Source: Paenibacillus xylanivorans (GTDB lineage: Bacteria; Bacillota; Bacilli; Paenibacillales; Paenibacillaceae). Taken from it: a DNA stretch of 64,000 nucleotides. The translations under genes and the position numbers were made by a program. Positions within the stretch are counted from its first letter, which is position 1; the number at the start of each line of letters is the position of its first letter. Location: positions 323,473 through 387,472 of the forward strand of contig NZ_LITU01000083.1 of the NCBI RefSeq assembly GCF_001280595.1, written 5' to 3'. Under the pieces are notes generated by a model that had not been told where the DNA came from, did no database searches, and worked only from the letters and a program-made list of their open reading frames with translations. Shown here one piece after another: positions 33,789 to 41,866 of this stretch.

Positions 33789-33797
33789 GGGTCTTTT
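33769..33797 (+). terminator. Terminator after the glycosyltransferase genes
   Basis: CCCCT (33775-33779) pairs with AGGGG (33787-33791), extended by GA/TC, then TTTT. It overlaps the stop codon of the preceding gene. The 260 bases from here to the tail tube gene carry no gene that I can support; they hold TCTACACTATG (33902-33912), a motif shared with the upstream glycosyltransferase gene. Confidence 0.7.
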
Positions 33798-34049
33798 CTG
33801 TTTATTTGATCTTAATAGAAGCTGTTCAGCTTGCAGAGAAATCCCGTTTAAACTTTCGTTCAACGTATTCAGTGATATGTGTTAGGGAACGAGATTAGCG
33901 TTCTACACTATGAAAAGCAGAGACAGCCACCAGCCAAACTGCTTGGAGGAATGAAATTCTGATCTTTTCAATCCTTCGACCAGCCGCAGGCTCATGTAAG
34001 TCTCGGTAGCTAAATAATGATATTACAAATCTAAGGAGTGGACTGTTCA

Positions 34050-34871
34050 ATGGCTAAAAAAATGATTATCAAAGGTGTAGGTACATTCATGGCGAAGCGT
34101 TACCCTACAGACCCGCTGGGTGCAATTGAAGTAATTACACTGGGTACCCTGCAAGATCTGAAAATTGACCTCAATGTAGAGCTGGAGGACATCTTTGGGG
34201 GTGATGGCCTGTTCGCCATCGACGTACTGGTGAAGTCGAAGTCCATTGAAGTATCTGCTACAGATGCTAAGTTCGATCTGGATGCGATTCAGCTGATGAT
34301 GGGTTCAACCGTACAGGAACAAGTGGATTCCTACGTATGGGTTTTGAATGAGCAGGATACTGCAGCTACTGGCGCAGCCAATTCCGGATTTGCTGAAGTC
34401 AAACCAAAATTCGCAAGTAAAATCTATGGAAATAACGGAGATATTACGGTTCGCCTCAAAGATTCCAACAAGTTGCTGAAACAACTCATTTCGAATGCTG
34501 CCGCTGTGGCACCAGATGAATTCTTCTACGATGAAGCAAATGATGTTGTTGTACTGAACGCTGCGCATATCAGTAAAGAAATTGTGCTCAACTACAAACG
34601 CGAAGAAGTGGTAGACATGGTTGATTTGCTGGTTGACGAAGTGCCTTTCCCAATCTCTGTGATTCATCACGGTACATTCCAGCAAAAAGATGGCTCTTTT
34701 GCAGGAGTTGAAACCGAACTGTACATGTGCCGTGCCAAAGGTACATTCAGCATCAATGCTCAGCGCGCTGCAGCATCGGCGTCTGCGATTTCCTTGCAAA
34801 TTCTTGATCCTGAACGTGCAGATGGCAAATTGGGAAGCATCAAACGCTTTAGCGCAACAAGCAAAATCTAA
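34050..34871 (+). CDS. Probable major tail (tube) protein of a non-contractile tail
   Basis: The 273-residue protein would polymerise into the tail tube. The assignment is positional: it is immediately upstream of the frameshifted tail assembly chaperone and the tape measure gene, the place of the major tail protein in siphovirus-like modules. The sequence is compatible: a mixed beta-rich chain beginning MAKKMIIKGVGTFMAKRYP, with the ordered N-terminal strand segment GAIEVITLGTLQDLKIDL and an Ala-rich C-terminal part (AQRAAASASAISLQILDP). AAGGAGTGGACTGTTCA lies before the ATG. No sheath gene lies before it, so a contractile tail is unlikely. A strong hairpin follows within 30 bases. Confidence 0.72.
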   Translation: MAKKMIIKGVGTFMAKRYPTDPLGAIEVITLGTLQDLKIDLNVELEDIFGGDGLFAIDVLVKSKSIEVSATDAKFDLDAIQLMMGSTVQEQVDSYVWVLNEQDTAATGAANSGFAEVKPKFASKIYGNNGDITVRLKDSNKLLKQLISNAAAVAPDEFFYDEANDVVVLNAAHISKEIVLNYKREEVVDMVDLLVDEVPFPISVIHHGTFQQKDGSFAGVETELYMCRAKGTFSINAQRAAASASAISLQILDPERADGKLGSIKRFSATSKI

Positions 34872-34898
34872 GATCTTATACGATGTTCCATTGCTCCT

Positions 34899-34947
34899 GG
34901 CAAGGTATTTTACGGCGTCTGTGTCCTCCCCTACACAGACCCTTGCC
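34899..34947 (+). other. Strong mRNA hairpin after the tail tube gene
   Basis: GGCAAGG (34899-34905) pairs with CCTTGCC (34941-34947) and, inside, GTCTGTGT (34917-34924) pairs perfectly with ACACAGAC (34933-34940). There is no immediate T-run, so it is more likely a stabilising, processing or attenuating element than a simple terminator. It would favour high tube protein levels over downstream products. Confidence 0.6.
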
Positions 34948-34997
34948 TTGTCAGGTTCTTTATTTTACAGGGGAGAGAATGTTCAGGGGAGGTTCTA

Positions 34998-35483
34998 ATG
35001 ATGATGGAAACACAACAGGAAAAGGCTGAGCGTGAGCTGGCGGAACAATTGAACGAGGAAGCTGCCGAACGAATCAAAAATGATCCGGCGAATAAACGGG
35101 TAACCCCCGAGGAAGCCGAAGCTGCTGAACGGGCATTCTTCGAAGATGATGAGATTATAACACTGCGTGATCGGCGGAAGTACCGCATCCCGCCATGTAA
35201 CCTGAAGGATGCACGTCGTCTGATGAAACTGCTGAAAACGGTGAACATCGACGCCATTATTCTTAACTTTATTCCAACAGAGAATGATGAACTCGATGCA
35301 AAACGACAACAGGACTTATTTGATGTGTTGGCTATGGCGTTTAAAAACTATCCGCACATTGTGACCAAAGATGAACAGGGTGAGTATGTTATCAATCGAG
35401 AATATCTGGATGAGTACCTTGATTTAAATACGGCTCGAAAAGTCATTGATATGCTCATTGGTCTAAATGGTCTAAAAAAGTAG
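34998..35483 (+). CDS. Tail assembly chaperone, short form (gpG-like)
   Basis: The 161-residue product begins with MMMETQQEKAERELAEQLNE and has an acidic helical N-terminus, a hydrophobic helix-rich middle (RRLMKLLKTVNIDAIILNFI, DLFDVLAMAFKNYPHIV) and ends in LIGLNGLKK. GGGGAGGTTCTA precedes the first of three consecutive ATGs. It lies between the tail tube gene and the tape measure, the standard place of gpG-type chaperones that keep the tape measure soluble during assembly. The end of the frame coincides with a -1 slippery heptamer that gives a longer fused product. Confidence 0.75.
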   Translation: MMMETQQEKAERELAEQLNEEAAERIKNDPANKRVTPEEAEAAERAFFEDDEIITLRDRRKYRIPPCNLKDARRLMKLLKTVNIDAIILNFIPTENDELDAKRQQDLFDVLAMAFKNYPHIVTKDEQGEYVINREYLDEYLDLNTARKVIDMLIGLNGLKK

Positions 35484-35839
35484 AACGCGCCGAGGGTGAG
35501 CCTCTGGAGGGAACCGAAATCCGTGATGAGGAAACGCAAGAGCCAATTCACTGGGGAGAAATCTTCTTTACCCTTCACAAGCACTGTGGGCTGAACAAGT
35601 GGGAGATCTGGGAGTACACACTCCCTCAGGTCGCGGAGCTGTGCAAGTCAGCCGAGAAATATATTCAGTTTGAGGTTGAATTAATGACGGCACCTCTTCG
35701 CATGTTCGGTGGCGGCAGAGGGGAAGAAGAAGTTGGGGAAGATGGAAGTATTAGACGTAAACGGACCTTTGATGACGCGGACTACACAGAAATATCCGAG
35801 GATGACATCGGTTTGCTTGCACAAGCACTTGGAGGATAA
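34998..35839 (+). CDS. Tail assembly chaperone, long form made by -1 frameshifting (gpGT-like)
   Basis: At 35474-35480 the sequence is A AAA AAG in the reading frame, directly before the TAG stop of the short form. After a -1 slip the ribosome continues in an open frame to TAA at 35837-35839. This adds 119 codons, including GEIFFTLHKHCGLNKWEIWE, VAELCKSAEKYIQFEVELMT and an acidic C-terminus, for a total near 280 residues. The downstream frame has no independent start with a ribosome binding site, which argues for frameshifting rather than a separate gene. This is the gpG-gpGT arrangement of lambda-like and many Gram-positive phage tails, so it strongly supports a functional tail module. Confidence 0.78.
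35474..35480 (+). other. Slippery heptamer for programmed -1 ribosomal frameshifting
   Basis: A-AAA-AAG in zero frame, the canonical X-XXY-YYZ form and one of the most efficient bacterial slip sites. The zero-frame stop follows at once (35481-35483) and the -1 frame is open for a further 119 codons. Confidence 0.85.
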
Positions 35840-35850
35840 GTGAGAGACGT

Positions 35851-35884
35851 CCCGTTTTGCCTACACTAAGGTAGAACGGGATTT
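35851..35884 (+). terminator. Weak hairpin before the tape measure gene
   Basis: CCCGTT (35851-35856) pairs with AACGGG (35875-35880), with partial CCTAC/GTAG pairing inside and ATTTATG behind. It is a possible leaky terminator that would lower tape measure transcript. Confidence 0.4.
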
Positions 35885-35900
35885 ATGTATAAAGGTGGTG

Positions 35901-38900
35901 ATGAATTTGGCTAATACAGAAGAACAAAAACACTCTTTAACCCAAGAGATATTAACGGATGTGGAACAGTCTGATATCCAAACCGCAGACCTGAAAGATG
36001 GAAATCGATCAGGCATTCAATCCCTTATTCAGCGTGTTGAAGAGATGAGGGACGATATGCAGTCCCAAATGATTGCAACGTTAACCAAGGATTTGGAGAC
36101 ATTTTATCGTGGGGCTTTCAATGAAATGAAAGATCTGCCGGAAGCTGGTTCACAGGAGCTATTGAACTCCATGGGCAACATGATGAAATATATCTCCTCA
36201 GGCGAAGCCAGAGGGTACTCACCCACTATGCTGAAGGAATCACTTGAGTCGTCACGTCAAATGGATGACCAGATGACCAAGGCCAATCAAAATTTCGAGA
36301 TCAGATCATCAGGTCAGACAGGTCAAACAGACGGGATCGTCAAGGACCTGCAACGGATTGCACTGCAGCATGGCATGGATCAGGAGGATGTGGGTCTCGC
36401 ATATCGCATTGGTTCCCGTTCCTATGATAATCCTGAGGAAGCCACAGCCTTTGCTAAAGAAGTCGCCAAGTTGAATTCGTTTGACAATGCGGATGTAGAG
36501 AAGACTGCTACGGGCTTGGAAGGTATTTCCTCTGCTTGGGAAGTGAGTGGTTATGATCTATCCAAAGTGACGGACATGATGCTTAAGGCTGCAACTATCT
36601 CACAGATAAACATCCAGGATCTGATCAAGGCCATGCAACAAACGGTGCCTGCATCGGGTGAACGTGATGGTGAAGTAACAAAAGAAGATGCTCTTGCCCT
36701 TTTCATGGCTACGTCTTCATTGTCTCTTCAGGAGAAAGGCCATTCAACGAATGGTGGTTTAGCTCAGGATCAAGCATCAGTTGGCGCTCTTACGGAGCAA
36801 CTAAAGACAGTTGACGAGAATAAAGCTTCCATGGTTCCGCGGACAGAGACAAGAGATAACTTGCAATTTCGTCAAAGCCAGTTCCGTACTGCATTCCAAA
36901 TCTCTACATATGAAGCCATGAAGGGGTTAAAAGAGGATTTTTCTGGGCTCCAGACCTATCTTATTTCGTTCTTGCGATTAATTGGAGACCAAGCCAGCGG
37001 TATTTCAGATCATATGGAACTGATTAATCGGATTATGGAAGAAGCAGGTGTTCAAGTGGCCTGGGACAAGTTCGCCGATGTGATGAACAAAGGAGAACAG
37101 ACACGTTATGGTATGGGTGATACAGGTACAGTGAAGAGCGAAAGCTCAGGAGGCAACACATCCTACCCAATCGGAGCTGCTGATGTGCACCGTGCGGGTG
37201 TAACGCAGGAAAGGGCAAGACAGCAAAACCGTCTTCGTGCTCAAGGTACCCGTAAAGCGGAGATACAGACAAGGGCAACTGCCAAGCAAGAAGAAGTGTT
37301 CAAGCTACATACTAAACGAGATGAACAACAATCACTCTATGAGCAGGCAATCCAGAATGGGAATTCAGCAGCTTCCACCTTTCACGCAGGGGAACGTGAC
37401 CAAGCGGAGAAGGAAGCCAAGGCCGAAAGCAGGGAACTTCGTCTGTTGCGTGAGGAATTGGATTCACTCGATGAACAGATCGCGAAGACAAAACGGAATC
37501 TTGAATTTCTAAGCCGTGAGTTGGATGAAAACGGAAAAGCGATTATTCAGCTTGAACATCAAGCGAGAATGCTGATGTTGGCGATGGATGATATGGATCT
37601 GGATGCAGTGGAGCTTCGAAATAAGTTGTATTTCCTGAATGCCGAGTTCCTTTATGGCTCAACCGATGTTCAGCGTTACGAATCCGAGATCCAGAAACTG
37701 CGCAAACAATCGATTCTGTTAAATGATGTGCTATCCAAATTAAGAGGTGAAGTGAATGCCCTGAATGCCTCATTCAGACAGGGATCAATGGATGCTGCGG
37801 CATATATCTCCAAATTGAAGGAGCTTGAACAGGCTCAATTGGCTACGATGATGAACTCTTCTGGAGGAGTCCTCGTGGTTCCGGGTACAGGAAGCGCAGG
37901 TTCCGGATCAGCTGCAAAAGATGATAAGGAAAAGGACGATTCGGCAAACAAGCCGTTTCTCGAGAGACATCAAGATTTTATCAATGACGCAATCAAGGAT
38001 ATGGCGCAATCAAAGATCGAAGAAGTTATGGATTTTGGTTCAGGTAAGAAAAAGGACAAACCCAAGCGACGAGGGATAAAACAGAGATTCGAAGATATGA
38101 AAGAAACCGGTAATAAAAAAGCATTTTTTAACGGTAATGCGCCTATTCGTGACAAGGACGGCAAGGTACTCAGAGCTCCGGATAAACCTGATGGAACCCT
38201 TGGAGATATCATTACCCAGCGTGATGTTACTAGCGAGCGTAAGAAAAAAGGAGATATTCCAGGGAAATTAGCAAAACTCGGCAAGTTCGGTAAGTCGATA
38301 CTGAAACCGCTAAAAGCCGTCCCTTATCTGGGCATGGCTATGACTGCCATGGATATAGTATCCGGTGTAGTTGATCCACTAAGCAACATGGGCAAGTCGG
38401 AAGCAGAAAAACAAAGTATTCGTGCTTCAAACAAAGAGGAGCTGGCTAAGGATTTCAAAGATATGGAGCAATCCTCATTTGTGGGTAAAGTGTGGAAAGG
38501 CGTCAATCTGGGAATGGATGCTGTGGTAAAAGGTGGCATCAGTTCCCTGTTCGGTAACAATGCCACCAATAATAAAATAGGAGATTATTGGAAGGGTTTC
38601 AAAGCGGTATGGTCCGAAAATGGCGGAGATGCGGTCGAGAAAAAGCTGGCAAAAGAGTATAACTACGAGCAAGAGAAAAAAGAGTCACAGCTTCAAATGG
38701 AGAAGGAGTCCGGCAAGGCGCCTGAGCAGAACACTCAACCACAATACGTGCAGCCTCAGATTCAGTACATTCCTGCTGCTGGCGGAATGGGTACCATTGC
38801 GAACGGGTATACACCTCAGCCGCAAAGCAATGGTATTGATGAAATGATCGCCAAGATTAATCGTCAACTCAACAAGTCAACAAGTGACAACGAAACGAAT

Positions 38901-39740
38901 TATCAAGTCGCTCGATCCCGTTTGTTGATTAGCGGTGTCCGCGAGGATTCTGGACAGATGCGCGCTCTGATGGAGAAATATTTGCAAGAAAATATCAAGT
39001 TCTTTGATAAGGCCATTGCTAGTTTGCAGAAGACGTATGACAAGATGGCTGAGGGCAAGGAAAAAGACGAACTCGGTCTGGAGATTAATGAGAAGAAACA
39101 GCAAAAGGCACAATCAGAGCTTGAACTGAACGGTGTTAAAAACAGTAAAATTGATGAACTCAGACGCAAGATGAATGATCAGCTTGAGCTGACACAGTTG
39201 GATTATGACAAACGAATGTACGATCTCTTGGCGGCCAATGGGGGTAAGGAAGATGCACCAGAATTGATTGCATTGAACAAATCTCGTGCATCTGAGCTGA
39301 ACTCACAAATGAGTTCGATCAAGCAAGAATGGCAGAATTTGCTAAAAAGTGGCGTGTTTAAACCGGGCTCGGATGAATATATGGAGATTTTTAAACAAAT
39401 CCAATCATTGGGTGTAGAACAGTCCAAGAATCTGGCCGAAATCAGCAAAAAAATGGATAAACCTATATCTACATTCAACATTCCAGCAGGACTTAAAGTC
39501 ATGGATTACTTTGATTATATGACGACAAACAATACACATAAAAGTGTGATGGTTGGGGCGGGCGATGTCACGGTGCATGTGAATATCGACAATATGACTG
39601 GCAGTACAAAAGATGTGGAGAAACTGACGTCGTCACTGGATAAGACACTACGGCAGAACAACCCGGGTCTTGTAAACAGGATGGCTAGTAATGTCGGTGC
39701 AAGAATGGGGAGCAATTATCCCGTATCTTTTATTAGGTAA
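35901..39740 (+). CDS. Tail tape measure protein
   Basis: The roughly 1279-residue protein is the longest gene of the tail assembly part. Its composition is that of a tape measure: long alpha-helical and coiled-coil stretches rich in Gln, Lys and Glu (for example around residues 430-640 and 950-1150). The helical N-terminal part has an Ala/Thr-rich segment with GLEGISSAWEVSGYDLSKV, like phage TP901 tape measures, and a hydrophobic patch (KAVPYLGMAMTAMDIVSGVV, near residue 810). The start is ATG 35901 or TTG 35907; AAAGGTGGTGA fits the TTG well. By the usual ruler relation of about 0.15 nm per residue the tail would be near 190 nm long. That figure is an estimate from the ruler rule and not a measurement. 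Confidence 0.85.
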   Translation: MNLANTEEQKHSLTQEILTDVEQSDIQTADLKDGNRSGIQSLIQRVEEMRDDMQSQMIATLTKDLETFYRGAFNEMKDLPEAGSQELLNSMGNMMKYISSGEARGYSPTMLKESLESSRQMDDQMTKANQNFEIRSSGQTGQTDGIVKDLQRIALQHGMDQEDVGLAYRIGSRSYDNPEEATAFAKEVAKLNSFDNADVEKTATGLEGISSAWEVSGYDLSKVTDMMLKAATISQINIQDLIKAMQQTVPASGERDGEVTKEDALALFMATSSLSLQEKGHSTNGGLAQDQASVGALTEQLKTVDENKASMVPRTETRDNLQFRQSQFRTAFQISTYEAMKGLKEDFSGLQTYLISFLRLIGDQASGISDHMELINRIMEEAGVQVAWDKFADVMNKGEQTRYGMGDTGTVKSESSGGNTSYPIGAADVHRAGVTQERARQQNRLRAQGTRKAEIQTRATAKQEEVFKLHTKRDEQQSLYEQAIQNGNSAASTFHAGERDQAEKEAKAESRELRLLREELDSLDEQIAKTKRNLEFLSRELDENGKAIIQLEHQARMLMLAMDDMDLDAVELRNKLYFLNAEFLYGSTDVQRYESEIQKLRKQSILLNDVLSKLRGEVNALNASFRQGSMDAAAYISKLKELEQAQLATMMNSSGGVLVVPGTGSAGSGSAAKDDKEKDDSANKPFLERHQDFINDAIKDMAQSKIEEVMDFGSGKKKDKPKRRGIKQRFEDMKETGNKKAFFNGNAPIRDKDGKVLRAPDKPDGTLGDIITQRDVTSERKKKGDIPGKLAKLGKFGKSILKPLKAVPYLGMAMTAMDIVSGVVDPLSNMGKSEAEKQSIRASNKEELAKDFKDMEQSSFVGKVWKGVNLGMDAVVKGGISSLFGNNATNNKIGDYWKGFKAVWSENGGDAVEKKLAKEYNYEQEKKESQLQMEKESGKAPEQNTQPQYVQPQIQYIPAAGGMGTIANGYTPQPQSNGIDEMIAKINRQLNKSTSDNETNYQVARSRLLISGVREDSGQMRALMEKYLQENIKFFDKAIASLQKTYDKMAEGKEKDELGLEINEKKQQKAQSELELNGVKNSKIDELRRKMNDQLELTQLDYDKRMYDLLAANGGKEDAPELIALNKSRASELNSQMSSIKQEWQNLLKSGVFKPGSDEYMEIFKQIQSLGVEQSKNLAEISKKMDKPISTFNIPAGLKVMDYFDYMTTNNTHKSVMVGAGDVTVHVNIDNMTGSTKDVEKLTSSLDKTLRQNNPGLVNRMASNVGARMGSNYPVSFIR

Positions 39741-39754
39741 GGAGGGCATCTGAT

Positions 39755-40405
39755 ATGTCACAGCAAGACCCGTTTGGCTTAGTTAATGACCGGTATAAAA
39801 GAAAGCTGTATGTCGATACAGGAATGAAGTTCGAACCTGTGATGGGGCGGATTATTGATCCGTACTCTTCGCCGTCGCCCAATCCGCAAGTGAGGGAAAT
39901 TAAAATGATTAATGCTCCCTCGCATTTCCATCAGATGGGTGTGTCTTCGTACAAGTCCATCATTAACATCCTGTTTAAAGACAAGCAGTCCTATCATGAC
40001 TACGCCATGTACGTAGGCTGGACGCACAAATTTTATGATGAAAAGGGCAATATTTATGTTGGTGTTGTAGAGTCCATCAAAGTCGACCCTATCTTCTATC
40101 ATCAGGATACGATGGATAAAGATCAGAAAGGGTACAAGGTCGAACTGACCATGACCCTGATCAAAAAAGATGGATATGACCGCAAGAGTGCGGTTCAGTT
40201 TCAGGATTTACAGACGACGGAAGGTAAGAATCACTGGGCAAGACATTCCATTGAACGCATGGCTGATTTGGGGCTGACTGTTGTAACAGAATTGGACGGC
40301 ACACCCATTCTATACTTCAGGCCGGAAGATTTTATAACCAGAGCAGAATTTGTTACTTTCCTGATGCGCACCAAGCGTCTGTTGGAACGAACAATTCGAG
40401 AGTAG
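39755..40405 (+). CDS. Tail component with C-terminal SLH motif
   Basis: The 216-residue protein follows the tape measure, where distal tail proteins (Dit-like) are placed. Residues 1-150 are beta-rich (YKRKLYVDTGMKFEPVMGRI, INILFKDKQSYHDYAMYVGW, YKVELTMTLIKKDG). The C-terminal 60 residues are a recognisable S-layer-homology unit: HWARHSIERMADLGL and then FRPEDFITRAEFVTFLMR, with the TRAE box of SLH domains. SLH domains bind secondary wall polymers. AAGGAGGGCATCTGAT precedes the ATG. The tail role is inferred from position; the SLH unit is visible in the sequence. Confidence 0.7.
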   Translation: MSQQDPFGLVNDRYKRKLYVDTGMKFEPVMGRIIDPYSSPSPNPQVREIKMINAPSHFHQMGVSSYKSIINILFKDKQSYHDYAMYVGWTHKFYDEKGNIYVGVVESIKVDPIFYHQDTMDKDQKGYKVELTMTLIKKDGYDRKSAVQFQDLQTTEGKNHWARHSIERMADLGLTVVTELDGTPILYFRPEDFITRAEFVTFLMRTKRLLERTIRE

Positions 40406-40445
40406 GGTGACCTACTCTCTTTTCTGTCTATTCTAAAGATAGGGG

Positions 40446-41852
40446 GTGTTTATCATACGAAAATGGGTTGATGTAAACGAAGGGGACTGGTTCTATAACG
40501 ATGTTATGGAAGCCACGAATATGGTTCTGGAAGATGGTGAAGTCTTTGTTGCTGGGATCAACTATAACAAGTTTGAGGAAGGTAAGCCTTTTGTATATGA
40601 GGAAATCAAGGGACAAGCGGGGCAAACCTCATTTAGTCTGCCTGTTCTGATCAAGCCGACAGATAACAATCCACTGTATGTGTTTATTGATGGTGTTCAA
40701 ACGATCTACCAAACGGCTGAAACCAATAGCAAGGGTTTAACGGATGTAGAGTTGTATACCGGTGTGAAAGCAGCTCAGGTGGTGTCCTTCTGTAGTTATG
40801 GAGAACCGTTGCTGGACAGTGATTGGAAGAGGCCACCCGTGTCATGGACTGGAGATCTGCCCAGAGCTGCACTTAGTGCAGCGACGACATATTTCTACGA
40901 TCCATTCAGTCGTAATCATCAGGAATATTTGTATGCAGCAGGGCAGCCGCTTCGCAGACTTAGTATTCCTTCCGAGGTATGGGCAGATACCATGGGGGAT
41001 GCAGCGGCAGTAACCAAAATTGCAACAAAGGCAATTGGTTATCGAACAGATGTCTATTGTGTCAGTCCGGGGGGATCTGTGTTTCTTCCCTTTAATCTGA
41101 ACGGTGTCACCTGCAAGTTCAACTATTGGACGAAGAATAGCGGGGGTGCATTCAAATTCAAGAGTGAAGATATCAAAGCGACAACCCTCAAACCGGCATA
41201 CAACAATTGTTTCTTCCCTAATGCCATTATACAGCGGGGTGAAGCCTTTCATCTGATTAACAAGTTACGCAAGGTGTTCTATGCCAGATTTACGGACAAG
41301 GAAGCACCAACGACGGGGATTAATCAAACCATTCCCGCTTTTCAAGGACAACGGGTTTTTAGACTTAATGGCAATTATCCGGCAGGCCAAAAGAAGCTTG
41401 AGGTTAAAGTGAAAGGAACAATTGTTGATAGTTCCAAATATACGGAAATTGACAACCACACGGTTGTCTTCAAGCAACCTTTGTCAGAAGGCGATGAAGT
41501 GACTTTCTATTATCTCAAGGATGTGAGCGAAAGGTTCGCAGACGTCGGAAAAGATTCGGCCATTTATTATCAAACCAAGGGTGAGCGAGTCGTACAGAAT
41601 AAGGATGCATTCTGGAAAATAGCCGTCTCCGAGATGGAAGACGAAACATTTGCCAATAATGATCCGCTGATTGCAGGCATCAATATCAAGAAAAAGCTGG
41701 ATGGTGCAGCAGTGGTAACTAATATGGGCAGACCTGTAGGTGGTACGGAACCGGATGAAACATGGTTTTTGGGAAACTCTGCTATGACACGGGCTGAAGC
41801 CGTAGCTTTCCTGGACCGATTCATGAAGTGGACCATCGAGCGATTCAAGTAA
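40446..41852 (+). CDS. Tail component with SLH-like segments at both ends
   Basis: The product, up to 468 residues, starts with a first-half SLH pattern (WVDVNEGDWFYNDVMEAT) and ends with a complementary pattern: RFADVGKDSAIYYQ, later AMTRAEAVAFLDRFMKWTIERF. The middle is beta-rich (SFSLPVLIKPTDNNPLYVFI, FRLNGNYPAGQKKLEVKV) and may form an appendage. The start is unclear: the first in-frame GTG at 40446 lies inside GGGGGTG, too near a ribosome binding site; initiation at ATC or ATA a few codons later is conceivable. It lies between the SLH-tipped protein and the tip protein with peptidase. Structure prediction should show whether the terminal halves fold as SLH domains. Confidence 0.6.
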   Translation: MFIIRKWVDVNEGDWFYNDVMEATNMVLEDGEVFVAGINYNKFEEGKPFVYEEIKGQAGQTSFSLPVLIKPTDNNPLYVFIDGVQTIYQTAETNSKGLTDVELYTGVKAAQVVSFCSYGEPLLDSDWKRPPVSWTGDLPRAALSAATTYFYDPFSRNHQEYLYAAGQPLRRLSIPSEVWADTMGDAAAVTKIATKAIGYRTDVYCVSPGGSVFLPFNLNGVTCKFNYWTKNSGGAFKFKSEDIKATTLKPAYNNCFFPNAIIQRGEAFHLINKLRKVFYARFTDKEAPTTGINQTIPAFQGQRVFRLNGNYPAGQKKLEVKVKGTIVDSSKYTEIDNHTVVFKQPLSEGDEVTFYYLKDVSERFADVGKDSAIYYQTKGERVVQNKDAFWKIAVSEMEDETFANNDPLIAGINIKKKLDGAAVVTNMGRPVGGTEPDETWFLGNSAMTRAEAVAFLDRFMKWTIERFK

Positions 41853-41866
41853 GGGGGAGATAATAT

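Noticed and set aside
39203..39715. Antisense frames over the tape measure and fibre genes
   Set aside because: They mirror strongly biased coding strands, have no ribosome binding sites and give improbable Ser/Leu/Phe-rich proteins.
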